Position numbers and translations under genes: made by a program. From Forficula auricularia (Eukaryota; Arthropoda; Insecta; Dermaptera; Forficulidae), in assembly GCA_024734495.1 (NCBI GenBank), contig JALMQS010000153.1:36594858-36658857 (forward strand): 64,000 bases of DNA, read 5' to 3'. Below are positions 12,295 to 23,240 of this stretch, in pieces (position 1 is the first letter of the stretch; the number at the start of each line of letters is the position of its first letter). The notes below the pieces were generated by a model. It ran no database searches. It was not told the DNA's origin and worked only from the letters and a program-made list of their open reading frames with translations.

Positions 12295-13075
12295 AAAGAA
12301 GAGAAATCCCACCCATAACACTGTGAAAAAACAGCCAAGCTCTAAAAAGTGTTGAAATCCAGGGTGCGGCCAAGTAAAATTTACCAAGAATAATTAATTT
12401 GCAAATTGAACTGTCTTATCTCTTTGAAAAAATGGATGGAAAATTTTTTCCAAAAAAGAACAACTTCCGGGTAACATACCTGTATTTTAATTATTATATA
12501 TGAGAATTTATATAAAGACAAATTTATCAAAGATCTTAGTAGATTATTATGTATATCTTATATGTCAGAAAGTTAATTGCCCGAATAGCAAGTTAGCTCT
12601 CGGGTTCGACTCCTGAGGGGGCGACACCTTCTGACATATAATTCGAGTATAGGTATACATAATAATCTACTAAGATCTTTGATAAATTGTCCTTAAATAA
12701 ATTCTCATATAAATAAGAATAATTAATTTGAGAAAATAGTATTTCAAATTAAAATTAATACTTTCCATTTTGAATGACAATCTAGATTTATGAATTCTAA
12801 ACTTTTAATTTAAATTATTTTCATGAAACTTGGATGGTGACAAATTTAGTTCATTTACCCTAATAGTTTCATGAAAATAATTTAAATTAAAAATCTAGAA
12901 TTTATAAATTTAGATTGTCATTCAAATTGGAAAGAATGCATTGCATATAATTGAAAGCACTATTTTCTTAACTTAATTATTCTTGGCAAACTTAACTTGG
13001 CTGCATCCTAGATTTCACTAATTTTTAGAATTTGGCCTGTTTTTTTCTCAGAAGGGGGTTTTGGGTGGAATTTAT
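12295..13075. repeat. Nested foldback element
   Basis: The outer arms (GTGAAAAAACAGCCAAGC near 12310 and the reverse complement near 13025-13045) and the inner arms (12718-12835 against 12868-12975, for example TTAATTTAAATTATTTTCAT) pair. A mini version of the outer pair occurs at 56015-56160. A further inverted pair, 12500-12560 against 12625-12705, encloses a tRNA-like segment. Confidence 0.65.
12545..12640 (+). repeat. tRNA-like SINE head
   Basis: It contains a box-B-like GGGTTCGACTCC and an anticodon-arm-like stem TTGC/GCAA around CCGAATA. It is framed by TATGTCAGAA and its complement TTCTGACATA. The same module occurs at 21540-21605, 29875-29975, 30007-30105, 46612-46710 and 48498-48590. 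It is not a functional tRNA: the acceptor stem and box A are poor. Confidence 0.55.
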
Positions 13076-13345
13076 ACTTTTCTCTATCTCTCTCTAGAAA
13101 TTAGAATCCAATTTGAAAATGATGCTTTCTTTTAAATTTCTTCACTGACTCAAATGATAAAGATCAAAGTAGAGTAAAATATAAAAATATCAACTCTCTT
13201 TGTCACTCTTTAGAGACGAAATTTTACCCAATCTTCTCATATTTCACAAATATAAGAATTTTTCTACCCGGAAACAACCAATTTCAAGCTTCCAAGTTAA
13301 CAAATAAGTGAATTTCAAAAATTTTGATATAAGTATAATCTTATT
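13076..13345 (+). repeat. Repeat shared with 15425-15725
   Basis: AGAAATTAGAATCCAATTTG through GAATTTTTCTACCC and CAAGCTTCC appears in both places in the same order. At 15.3-15.7 kb it directly follows a segment matching 10575-10700. This shows the uninterrupted structure of the larger element. Confidence 0.7.
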
Positions 13346-13732
13346 ATATTAAACGAGCAATTGTTGTATACCATATATATATACTTTAGAATCGGTTTCT
13401 CGTAAACGGTTCTAACGATTTGGATGAAATTCACAGGTTAGGGTTTCGGGTTACATTTCAAACTGTCACCGTCTCATCTTCGGCTAAGTTACTTTTGATG
13501 GGGTTTTTGTTAAATGAAATAATTATTCAGAGGTGCTTGTCTCGATAAAAATGTATAATTACATTTTTATTCAATTTCCTTTTAATAAATAATTGCTTTT
13601 TTTAATTTTAAATCCCACAAACTCGATAAATTGTTATTTAAATAAAAAAATAATTATACGGTATTTATTTATATACCTATACACACAACATAATCTATGG
13701 GCCACTAGAAGGCTAGAAATGCAAAAACTGGG

Positions 13733-13865
13733 TGCGGGGGTATGGGCGACGGTGACGGTGCAGTACTGGGGGTTTCGGGGGATATGGGAGTGCAGTGGTG
13801 AGGGTTTCGGGGTAGGCTAGGTGCGGGGTTTTGGGGTGGGGTGGGGGTGGGTGATGCGGGCGAGG
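13733..13865 (+). repeat. G-rich tract
   Basis: About 130 bp of very G-rich sequence with many GGG runs (for example near 13768-13780 and 13826-13850) inside AT-rich DNA. By simple run counting, the + strand could form G-quadruplexes. A short open frame over it has biased glycine/tryptophan composition and is not a gene. Confidence 0.7.
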
Positions 13866-13944
13866 AATTAAAAATAATATGAATATATAGCTTTTAACTG
13901 AATCAAAAAGTTACCGAGAATCGCTCGGTGTCCAGGTATTATTA

Positions 13945-14085
13945 TTTAATACCAGCTGCTTACCGGATATTCGTTCTGAAAGAACCTGGCCTCTGCGGAG
14001 AAAGGTGGGCTTGTCAAAATGTCTTCGGACATTCCCACTAGTGTTCAAGCACTCTCAACCGAGTCATGTCAAAAGTTTCTTATTG
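13945..14085 (+). repeat. Repeat shared with 15731-15862
   Basis: ACCAGCTGCTTACCGG through GTCTTCGGACATTCCC and CTAGTGTTC is repeated about 1.8 kb downstream, with substitutions and small indels. It is non-coding. Confidence 0.7.
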
Positions 14086-14159
14086 TATCTTGCGATGATG
14101 AATTTCATTTCAATGTTCTTTTTTTTAAATAACATATATATATATATATAATATCCCAG

Positions 14160-14290
14160 AATAATTTGCAGCAACGCTAACGTAATGCTGCCATCAGGGA
14201 GCGCTGATGCCGTCGGTATATTGCGGCAAATTTTAAATATAATTGTAATTTGAACTCGAATTTTGAAATGAAAGACTCCAATTGATTTTA

Positions 14291-14322
<32 letters not shown>

Positions 14323-15240
14323 GCCTTTTATTTATCATAATTATACACAAAACTTTATTTACAATTAATTATTAGAAACTAGGCCCTTCTGGGCATAGGC
14401 CTCTCCAAGGAATTACCATGCTCTTTTTTGTCTCGCAGTTCTACACCAATCCCTACCCATCATCTCCGAGATGTCGTCACTCCATCTCGCATTTTATCTT
14501 CCTCTTTTTCTTTTCATAGTTATTGGGCACCATTCTGTTAGTATCTTGGACCATCTATCTAGAAAGATATATTTTAAATTAAGAAACTTTAAATATATTG
14601 ATAATTATTCCTCCCCCCTCACCACTCAAAAATTAAATATTCAATTCGCTTTTCTTTGCGCACAGAAGAAGAAATTAATCACATCTTATTTGATTTATAT
14701 TTTATATATTATTTGTTTATTTTTTAATAATTTGCCACTTTTTTATAATTTTTTAAAAATCTAAATTTTGTTATTCTTATTTTTTGATTTTTACAAAATT
14801 GAACGACTTAAGACACGTATGCCTGAGTTTCTCATGGCAATACTGGAGCAGCCTGTCATACAAACAACACCTGGTCTCTTTTAAATATTTGGAGCCTTAT
14901 AGCGATTATCGATCCCAAATTTAAAAAAAATGATATAATATATTCTCCTCCTCACACGATCCCACTTATTTAAATAAATCTATTTCCACACAAAAAATAT
15001 CACAATGCTGTAGATTATAGAAGAAAAAAATACTTCCAGATTCATATCTAGAGCCTCATTTCTGTAGCTGTATCATGACGAAAATTAGGCGAAACTTTTA
15101 AGAGACTATGTATTTTCGGGAGTTTACGAGGTATATATTTGGAGTGTGGTTTTTTAAGAGGAATAACATTTTTGGACCGAGACGCTGCCCGAAGGGCCGA
15201 GCTTCGAGGGCGTGCCGAAGGCACGCAAGAAAAGCTCGTT
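14160..15240 (+). mobile_element. Composite non-autonomous element, copy A
   Basis: Copy A and copy B (48607-49405) align from TAATTTG near the left end (CAGGGAGCGCTGATGCCG near 14196) to a common right end, AAGCTCGTT. The right end carries a hairpin GCGTGC/GCACGC about 17 bases from the terminus. Copy A contains an extra 277 bp (14294-14570) that is an RTE insertion. No intact ORF is present in either copy. The terminal hairpin suggests a rolling-circle type element, but no TC or CTRR ends are visible, so the class is open. Confidence 0.7.
14294..14570 (-). mobile_element. RTE-type LINE 3' end insertion
   Basis: On the reverse strand the fragment encodes RGR-x-ARWSDDISEMMGRDW and then a conserved RQKRAW segment. 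This matches the C-terminal end of RTE-clade ORF2 proteins (GRPxxRWxDDI...W...A.xRxxW). It has in-frame stops and a frameshift and ends in an (ATT)n tail (14294-14323 on the + strand as AAT repeats). ATTTTAAAT flanks it on both sides (14285-14293 and 14571-14579). Copy B at 48.7 kb has a single ATTTTAAAT with no insert, which is the empty site. Confidence 0.88.
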
Positions 15241-15308
15241 TATAATAATAACTTCACATTATATTATAATAATAGATAATAAACTACGAATGAAAAATTA
15301 TTTTATTA

Positions 15309-15862
15309 TAGAATAAAAAAAGCAATTTTATCAAAGCCAGAGGCAAAATAAACTCAATTATAGAAATCAAATATAATCATATTTTTCTATTTATGTATCT
15401 CTCTGGCTATATATATACATAGGTATATATATATTTCTCTATCTAACTCTAGAAATTGGAATTCAATTTAAAAAGAAAGCTTTCTTTTTAAATTTCTTCA
15501 CTGGCTTAAAAGATAAAGATCAAGTAAAAAGAGTAAATTGTGAAAAAAATCAACTTTCTTTTTTACTCTTTAGAGATGGAATTTCAACAATCTTGTCATT
15601 TGTCACAAATATGAGAATTTTTCTACCCTAAAACAACTAACTTATTCGAAAAGAATCTTTCAAAAATTTCAAGCTTCCCATTGCACAGATTAATGAGTTT
15701 CAAAAGTTGATATAATTTGTATAATACTATTTAATACCAGCTGCTTACCGGGCATTCGCCCCGAAGAAACCTGAACAATGCGTGGATGGAGGGGCTTATT
15801 AATATGTCTTCGGGTATTCCCGCTACTAGTGTTCGAGCCCTCCCACCTGGGTCATGCAAAAC
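15309..15862 (+). repeat. Fragment of the large foldback element
   Basis: 15309-15430 matches 10575-10700 (CAATTTTATCAAAGCCAGAG). 15425-15725 matches 13076-13345. 15731-15862 matches 13945-14085. Here these pieces are contiguous, which marks the 10.72-13.07-kb block as a later insertion or the present copy as a deletion. Confidence 0.7.
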
Positions 15863-15881
15863 GTGTCAAAAGTAATGTATT

Positions 15882-16291
15882 TGTTGCAGTAAAAACCCGT
15901 TTTTAGTAAGAACGGTTCTTACTAGTTAAAACGCGTTTCACTGAATACTTTTGTGGCAACTAGAGCTTACTGAAGTTGGTTGAGTTTGGTTCAAATGTCT
16001 AGAATCTTCATTTTTGAACTTCCGCCTCATTTTCGGTGTTTATTTTCAAAATTCTTTAAAGGAAAATGTCAAAAATTAGAAGCAAATTTATAAAAGATGT
16101 AATTTTTGACATTTTCGTTTAAATTTTTTTGAAAATAAAAACTCAAAATGAGGCGGAAGGTCAAAAATGAAGATCTAGACCTTTAACTCAATCAACACAT
16201 CAGTCTCTAGCTCCCACAAAGGTATTCAGTGAAACATGCTTTTAACTAGTAAGAACCCGTTCTTACTAAAAAACGGGTTTTTAACGCAACA
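15882..16291. mobile_element. Long-TIR MITE, copy 2
   Basis: Same ends as 6449-6759 (TGTTGCAGTAAAAACCCG) and the same inner motifs (GTGGCAACTAGAG, GATGTTGGTTGAG-like, GAGGCGGAAGGTC). The centre is about 100 bp longer and is itself palindromic (AAAATTACATC near 16100). No ORF. Confidence 0.8.
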
Positions 16292-18198
16292 TATTCACAC
16301 CTTCCGGGAAACCAAACTAGAGTGATCAAAATAGTAATCCGGGCTACCCAGTGATGTGAACCCATCTGACATATCTATTGCGCTAATTATTTCACTCATT
16401 GGTAAAATTTTTCAGTCTAATAATTCTAAATTTAAACACATAACATGACATATAGTTTAAATAAATATTGTTGAGTGTTTTGACTTTAGAGTGTGAACAT
16501 AACTTTTCTGATATATATATACTAAAAATTATCCATAACAACTTGAATTTAGTAGATGACAATCTCTGGTGATTTCTTTAGAGATATTTATACTTTTATT
16601 TTTATTTTACTGTTATCGACAATTTTCTTAAAAATATTCCAACCGCTAAACATTTCTACTCCCTATGTTTTGCACGCCACAGTGTTAGATGTAGTAGCCT
16701 GGGTATTGTGGCAAAATTGAACAAGGAATTACGCTATAAAAATGCAGAACACTATGAGCTGCTGTGCTGCTATTTAAGGTAGTTGTTATCGTGACATACT
16801 AGCAAAAATCTTATGCTAGTGTATATAGTACAGACAATAAGGATTCATAATTCATAAGCCCAAAACTTTTTGCTGTTTATATACCACTACTAGCCAACCC
16901 CGTGCTCATTTGACAAATCTGGCAACACTATCCGAGCTTGTATATATTTTTCATAGAAATTTCAGATAAAGTACATTATATAGGGAGATTTATATCTTAA
17001 TAAGCGATTGAAAGCTGTTTCGGAAATGGCTGAAGCGAGAAAATTTCAAAAAAGTGTACTAAATTGGGTTAAATAAATGGGTTGTTGCCAGCTTGTTTTT
17101 GGTGTAAATTTTTTATTATTTATTAATTATTATCTCACAAACTGTGTTGTAACTATGAATTAAAATTTTCTTTAAAAAAAGTTGGTTTAGTTTTTTATAA
17201 CAATCGTAAGAAGAGTTTCTTAATTATAATTATATATGTATGCAAACTTTCCGGTATCCCGTATAGTACAATGTATAAGAGTCTGAAAAACTCTATCTTT
17301 GGAATTTAATATCTCCGGAACTATATTGTTCATAAATTTAGTTTTGCCACCAATTGATCCAGAATTATTTAAATAATAATCTGTCTAAATTTCAAAAATA
17401 CTCTAAGAAAATGCATTTGGTGATACAACTACTTTAAGTCAGAGCAAAGATGCACTTCCAATTTCCGTTAGTCTCAGCACTAAAGGAAATTAAAATTTAA
17501 TTTAGTTTTGTAGACAGATTACCTTTGAAGGCCTTACACCCCTCCCAACCCCCACCCCAACCCCACCCCTCAACCAGACCTCTTTTATGAAAAAGAAATA
17601 TCAAGTCGTTTAATGTTCCATTTGGGCAACCATTTGAAGAAGGTCTACAGATGTTTTTTAGAGGGCTAATTTGATTCGTTTATTAGTTCTTTTGGCACTC
17701 GAGTGAATTGCTGTCTAAGTAACCCCGCCGGCTGCTCCGGGAAAAGTCGATTTTTCAAACCCCAAGAAATGTTCTTTTCCCATTCAATTCAAAGGAAAAT
17801 AATTAAAAGAAATAAATTAAAGTTATCTTCAAAGGAATCTCGACTATCAGAGTTGCAATTTTATGCATCTCTTTTACTTTAAAGCTTAAGCGTCTTAAAA
17901 CTGGAGGGGATTCTTGGCTTTAGTTCTTGAAATGAAAATAATAAGGCGCTCATCATACGTGTTTTGCTTACTTTCTTTTGATGGCTAATTATAATTGGAG
18001 GAAAAGGTGAAAACTTTTTCAAAACTTGGTGCCCCCTCAGGTTAGAGCTGCGCTTGTAACATGATAAAAAATAAACTATTAGAATTGTATTTCCTAATTT
18101 AATATTATATGAGTCAAATCCAATTTCTTAATTAATTTTAGTAGGTATATAAGTAATAACAAATTATAGGGTTTTAAAATATTATAAATTGAAATAAA
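16292..18198. other. Intergenic AT-rich DNA, no gene seen
   Basis: About 1.9 kb without recognised coding, RNA or repeat content. There is a C-rich stretch at 17530-17580 (CCCTCCCAACCCCCACCCC). Confidence 0.45.
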
Positions 18199-18720
18199 TT
18201 GACACTTTCTGATATGACCATCCACTTGACTTTACCATACACTTCTGGTTGAGTTTAGTACATGGCCTAGATTTTCATTTTTTGACCCTAAACCCCGCCC
18301 CCCCCCATTTCGAAAGTTTTTGAATTTTTGGACTTCTGAGGGCCAACTGATTCTGTATACAAAATTTGATTGAGTTTGCTCAAATGGCCTAGATTTTTAA
18401 TTTTTAACGCCCCCTCCACCCCCCCTTAATTTTGGGTCGATATGCACCAAAATTTAATCAGCTCTTAATCGCAATAACAGACTGACTAACAGACTAACAG
18501 ACATTTTGACAAAACTTTTATTATCTCCGAAAAATATAATTTTTTCGATGTTCCCATATTAGAGCTTTTTTTGTAGAACGAAATGCCAGGGTTTCCCCCA
18601 ATTTTTTTTAATCAAAATAGTTTTAGCCGTTTTTTAGATATTTCAAAAAAAAGGAAGCAAAAAAAACCACTTTTTTCATCCACAATTACAATACTTGACC
18701 ATACCTTGTATGGTAAAGTA
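18199..18720 (+). repeat. Noncoding repeat R, copy 1 (empty-site copy)
   Basis: It runs from TTGACACTTTCTGATATGACC to CTTGACCATACCTTGTATGG. The reverse complement, with two insertions, is at 33296-34730. Degenerate relatives are at 37625-38000 and 52640-52830. It contains C runs (18299-18308), ACAGACTAACAGACATTTTG, and ends in an imperfect palindrome ACCATACC-TTGTATGGTA. No ORF is conserved. It is uninterrupted at both sites where the other copy carries insertions. Confidence 0.75.
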
Positions 18721-19880
18721 AATATTGTATAGACATGAATGTTTATATTATACTTACACCTTAAAAATTCAATAATATCATTAAAAACTTTTTTATATTT
18801 TTGAAATTAAATTTCCAAAGGTAACCCTAAATATAATATTTTTGAAATTAAAGTTCCAAAGGTAACCCTAAATATAATATCTACTCTGTTTTCCAAATAT
18901 AAATATTTTGGAAACAGAAGAAACTTTCTGCGAGTTTTTGACCTTCAATGAACTTGGTTATCGGAAACCAGACAGACAAACACACTAACAGTGTTCACCT
19001 GCCTTTCGATCATACCAAGTAATTTATTAATCAAATAAAGTACGATTTGGAGGAAAAAATTGTAAACTATTATAAGTTACAAGACTCGATTCTTTTGAAG
19101 GTGAAAATTAAAGGAAATAGTGAAACTTTTTTCAAGACACCCTGTGCTCTTTGCACTTTCGGTGAATTATTAATAAATAGTTAATTTTCTTAATCAGTTT
19201 TAAATAATATTTTATATAAAACTATGTAATTGAGAGTTTTAAAATAAAAAAAGTAATTTATTAATTAAATGATAATTCAAAACCTATTCGATTGTTTATT
19301 ATTTTTTTACTATATAGAAACGAATCAAAATTTCAAAAAATTAGTTAAAAAATGATATTTTTTGAATAATTTTGCATTTTTTAACCGGAAGATCGGAAGC
19401 TAGAAAACCTAATCTGTTCTCCGCATGGAAATAAAAAACATTTTAGCACAAGAACGAACTTTCTACGGCTTTGATCTTAAGTTATTGTGAAAATCGGAAT
19501 TCCAACAAACAGAAAAAATCATAATTAAAAATGATTTTTCTCCACGTTCCAGATATTTTTTAATAGAATTAGCAAAAAAACCACAAATTTTTGAGTCAAT
19601 TCTACGCAAATCTCGGCAGGTACACATGCTTTGCTTTACCGAGAACTTTTTAGAACTTAGAAAAGAGATAAGATTTATTTAAGCAGATATGTGGACCAAA
19701 TTTTATCTTCTTAGATTTTTGGCTGTTTAGGTTGAAAAATTCTGAATCATAATAGTGAAATACCACTAATTGTTCATTACAAATAATATTATATATTAAA
19801 ATTAGAAAATTTAATTAATCAAAGGTATTTTTCTATTTTCCCAAAAAATAATTAATTAGAATATCAATTTCATTCTCTTA
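18721..19880. other. AT-rich DNA with a short tandem duplication
   Basis: GAAATTAAATTTCCAAAGG is repeated in tandem near 18800-18880 (about 52-bp unit with CCCTAAATATAATAT). No gene is seen in the rest. Confidence 0.5.
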
Positions 19881-19926
19881 AAAAATCCGACAATTCGAAC
19901 GATTGGACCCTCTTCTTCAGGATTTA
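19881..19926 (-). ncRNA. Degenerate hammerhead relic, family A
   Basis: On the reverse strand, CTGAAGA plus A and GAGGGTCC are followed by a decayed GAA-T-TGTC. The GAAAC box is lost. Its position, inverted relative to the copy at 20245, matches the head-to-head arrangement of intact pairs. Confidence 0.4.
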
Positions 19927-20089
19927 AAATGGTCAACGAAAGAACCTCGGTGTATATTAATATTATTTTTAATTGCAATTACATTAAAAACTTGGTGGCC
20001 TGTGATACGTCTGGATGATGGCCATAGCGGGTCTAAATGTTGGTAAAAATATAAATTAAGTTTTATTTCAATTTTATTTTATTTTGGCT

Positions 20090-20205
20090 CCGATTAAAAA
20101 TCGACCTTTTTACCTTAATTAAAAATTAAAAAAATATTAATATATCGCTTGTAATTGAATCATGAAATCACCGAGCATAGCTCGGTGTTCCAGGTACTTA
20201 TAATT
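20090..20205 (-). repeat. Hairpin-ended terminal module
   Basis: Reverse-strand copy of the terminal module of the 9.5-13.9-kb element: TACCTGGAACACCGAGC, hairpin, TTTCATGATTCAATTACAAG, then AAAAAGGTCGATTTTTAAT. It lies between the two family-A hammerhead motifs, so it probably inserted into a palindromic hammerhead unit. Confidence 0.65.
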
Positions 20206-20224
20206 ATTATAATAATTTGTTTCC

Positions 20225-20345
20225 TTCATTGACCCTTTGAAACCCTGAAGAAGGGGGAAGAATCTTCGAAACGTTGGTTTTAAAAGAAAGGGGGAAAAAG
20301 AAGAATCAAAGTCCATTAATTACATCTTTGTAATAATTTTTTCTT
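20225..20345 (+). ncRNA. Hammerhead ribozyme motif, family A
   Basis: The core at 20245-20275 is CTGAAGA, extra A, GGGGGAAGAATCTTC (weakened stem II), GAAAC, GTT. Stem I pairs CCTTTGAAACC with GGTTTTAAAAG. The first outer residues match the 32552 copy. The final base of GTT still satisfies the NUH rule. Stem II is the weakest part here. Confidence 0.6.
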
Positions 20346-20659
20346 CACCTTCCATTACTTTTCAACTACCTAGTAATTTATATTTTTTAAATTTAAATTT
20401 TAAATTTTATTCACTGCTGAATTCATACTACTACGATAGTTTTAACTTTTTGTCAATTTTAATTTTCAAATTGAATTATTTTGTTCAAAGAGATGCTGAG
20501 TTAATTTCTAATGATTGGATTAATATACGAGCGATTGCTAACTTATTTAGATCATTTTCTTATCTCATTATTATTATTATTATTATAATTCGACTAAATA
20601 GAGTTGATATTTTAATATCAAAAGCATTCGCCTCATTTCTCTTCCCTCTTAGATATATT

Positions 20660-20810
20660 ATGTTCTAATATTACAAATGACAAATTGGAAGACCCCCTGT
20701 ATATTGCCCCCCTCGTCTTTTGTTCTCATAATGATGCATTGAAATGATTGGATCTTGCTTAGTAACCACTTGACTTCAATTTCCTACTCCCTACAATAAT
20801 ATAAGCTAAA
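20660..20810 (+). repeat. Repeat shared with 30330-30490
   Basis: TTCTCATAATGATGCATTGAA and CTTGCTTAGTAACCACTTGAC occur in the same order in both places. Unknown element; no coding potential. Confidence 0.55.
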
Positions 20811-20939
20811 AGTCTCTTCTCTGAATGTTATTTTCAAGAACAAGTGAGTTTTTTGAATTAAAAAATAATAATAATAATAATTTTTCATAATTCATTGCAA
20901 GAAGCGCATCAAATATATTTATAAAAGTTATCAAGCATC

Positions 20940-21545
20940 TCATTAAATAATCGAATGTTTTCTACATTTGATTCAATTGCGAATCTAATGTAGGGAATTT
21001 TTGTCAAATATTGAGTGAAAATAATATTTGAACTTATATATTTCTAACTTGAAATAATGATATTAAATAAATTTTATAATTTTTCTCATTAATATATCAA
21101 AGAATAATTGATACGTCAACGAGAAATTTTTTGACTCTATTGAGTCAAAAAATTTCCTACATTAGATTCGCGATTGAATCAAATGTAGAAAATATTCGAT
21201 TAATTAATGGCAAGCATCTAACATACATGCTAATAGATCAAGCGCTCTGGACTGGGAGATTAAATATATAACATCTGAGATTTCAAATTCACTTGGTGAT
21301 CCATCCAAATGTCTAGCGGGCTATACTCGAAATGGCGTTGGATTGTAGCTAAGTGGATCACATCTTTTTCTCTCTTGGTCCAGACTTAAGACTCCGCAGA
21401 CTCCAATAGCGTAATCAGCAGTAGTCTCGCGATAAATATTTTTTTCAAATAAGCGCGGTCAAAATAATTCTCGTTGACGTATCAATTATTCTTTGATATA
21501 TTAATGAGAAAAATTATAAAAATTTATCTCATTAAATTGTAAGTC
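20940..21545. repeat. Nested palindromes
   Basis: 20945-21018 is the reverse complement of about 21140-21212 (TTTTCTACATTTGATTCAATTG). Separately, 21045-21127 is the reverse complement of 21463-21545 (CATTAATATATCAAAGAATA and TTGATACGTCAACGAGA). The two inverted pairs interlock rather than nest cleanly, as if one foldback inserted in another. The 250-bp centre is unidentified. Confidence 0.75.
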
Positions 21546-21605
21546 AGAAGGGCTGCGCCTCCTCAGGAATCGAACTTGGTGGTTCCAATGCTAGGATCAG
21601 TTTAA
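21540..21605 (-). repeat. Partial tRNA-like SINE
   Basis: Reverse strand GTTCGATTCCTGAGGAGGC, followed by GCCCTTCTGAC, matches the T-arm and 3' end of the tRNA-like module seen at 30007-30105. Confidence 0.45.
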
Positions 21606-22469
21606 AAATATTGTTGCGCTTTTGAAGAGAAAAACTGTATCTGCGCATGTGTATGAGTTTTTCGTTACGAGTGTACACCGATGGTGTACACGTGTACAGT
21701 GTACACTCTCGGGATCAACTCTTACTGATGCGGGCTGCTATGTGTTGGGTCTTCCTCGGTGTTACTCTTTTAGAAGGATCTCAAAGATAGTTTATACAAC
21801 TATTTTTAAAAATAAAAAATAAAACGAAATTGCGAAAATCCTAAAAATACTTATTTCGTAAAATAATTGGTAACCTCATTTTCCACTACGAAAACAATTA
21901 CTCCATGAGAAATTTATTTACTTTCACTTACATATGTATGTGTCTGTATGTGTATTTTTCTTACCAAGCAGAGGACTCCAGTTTGATCTTAAAATCAACT
22001 GGTGTGGTCACCACACGACTTTCACATTCTCTCTTATTTGAAATCATCGCGACATTCCTAATTTACACACCCTTTCTTTATTTCAATCGTATTAAAATTT
22101 ATACACGACTAATAACGCGTGAGACTTGACAAGTACAGCAATTAAAAATACAGACAGTCGTGAGGACTGTCGATAGAAGCTTTGCTTCTTCGTCGTTGAT
22201 ATGCATTGTCCATTGATTACAAATAATAAAATAATAAAAATAAAAAATATTGAATAAAAAAAATCAATTATAATAATGAAATAAGAAGATGTCGGAAACA
22301 GAATTTTTTTCAAATAATAAATTTATTGCAAATAATAAATTTATAAATAAATTATAAAAAATTTACAGAATATGTATTGAAAAATATGTAAACAATTGAG
22401 ATCTATTGTGTTTGTATCATAGAAACTATAGGTTTGTGATAACTGAAATAAGACACGTAAATTTGTGAT
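21606..22469. other. Intergenic DNA with a relic of an RTAACTCGTGAG repeat
   Basis: 22062-22130 (TTTATTTCAATCGTATTAAA, CGACTAATAACGCGTGAGA) matches 63620-63690. A GCAGAGGACTCC motif near 21968 resembles the hammerhead-unit flank. Open frames here have no recognisable domain. Confidence 0.45.
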
Positions 22470-22893
22470 TCAATATTTTGTGAATATCTTGAAAAACTGC
22501 ATCAATGGTGGTTCCATATTTAGTTGTAGATGTTTTAATTTTCTCCATAAATGTGGCCCAACTAAGCGGGTTCTAACCGGCTTATAAATTGGTGTAGCTC
22601 TTACAGGTGGCAATTGTCGCAAATCTCCTATCAAAATAATATCTACGTTTCCGAAATCTGCAGAGTGGTTTCCAGTAATTTGTTTTAATCGCAAATCAAT
22701 TTTACATAAAAGTTCCGCACTAATCATACTTATTTCATCAATGATGAGTACTTTGACATATCTAAAAAGCGATCTGTACAAATGCAATGTTTCGGACGAT
22801 AAAGGCAACAAGTTCGAAATAGATATTCTAAGGGCCGGTTGTATGTCGCAAAGTAAATGCTTTTTACCACTAACAAACGGTAGATGGTAAATG
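22470..22893 (-). pseudogene. PIF1-type helicase fragment, copy 1
   Basis: The reverse-strand frame reads HLPFVSGKKHLLCDIQP, then LPLSSETLHLYRSL, VKVLIIDEISMIS (Walker B, motif II) and DIILIGDLRQLPPVRATP (motif III), then LVGPHLWRKLKHLQL before decaying near 22500. This is the core of a SF1 PIF1 helicase, of the type encoded by Helitrons and by many insect PIF1-like gene copies. Walker A and the C-terminal motifs are missing. About 113 residues remain out of several hundred. The inverted copy lies directly to its right. Confidence 0.85.
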
Positions 22894-22931
22894 GAGCCAC
22901 TGGGATGGCCAATCAGATGACAGGCACTTTC

Positions 22932-23240
22932 AGTTCATTCACCATCTACCGTTTGTTAGTGGTAAAAAGCATTTACTTTGCGACATACAACCGGCCCTTA
23001 GAATATCTATTTCGAACTTGTTGCCTTTATCGTCCGAAATATTGCATTTGTACAGATCGCTTTTTAGATATGTCAAAGTACTCATCATTGATGAAATAAG
23101 TATGATTAGTGCGGAACTTTTATGTAAAATTGATTTGCGATTAAAACAAATTACTGGAAACCACTCTGCAGATTTCGGAAACGTAGATATTATTTTGATA
23201 GGAGATTTGCGACAATTGCCACCTGTAAGTGTAAGTAACT
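22932..23240 (+). pseudogene. PIF1-type helicase fragment, inverted copy 2
   Basis: Near-identical reverse complement of 22595-22890, with few differences (for example ATTGCATTTG for CATTGCATTTG). It encodes the same LPLSSE, VLIIDEISMIS and ILIGDLRQLPPV segment and then breaks at VSVSN near 23230. The tiny divergence between arms implies a recent inverted duplication, or an assembly artefact. Confidence 0.82.

Larger units (their letters stand above)
9549..13942. mobile_element. Large hairpin-ended foldback element with nested insertion
   Basis: Both ends carry the same terminal module in inverted orientation: TACCTGG, a hairpin ACCGAGC/GCTCGGT, then an AT-rich stretch with TTCAGTTAAAAGC. 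Inside the ends, about 10110-10545 is the reverse complement of about 13360-13735, sharing CTAGAAGGCTAGAAATG, the CTCGATAAAAATGTATAAT region and CGTTAGAGCCGTTTTC. The same terminal hairpin also occurs at 20170-20200, 61856-61960 and 63487-63530, so it is a family signature. A 2.3-kb block (10720-13070) is absent from a related copy at 15309-15725 and is therefore nested. No transposase or Rep/helicase ORF is present. The hairpin near the terminus recalls Helentron-type rolling-circle elements, but the diagnostic ends are not conclusive. Confidence 0.65.

Noticed and set aside
13593..13820. A 75-codon protein rich in Gly and Trp
   Set aside because: It arises from a G-rich tract in non-coding repeat DNA and has no start context or homology by motif.
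22884..23099. A distinct 71-codon protein (NGATGMANQM...)
   Set aside because: It is an alternative frame across the inverted PIF1 helicase copy; the neighbouring frame holds the conserved motifs II and III.
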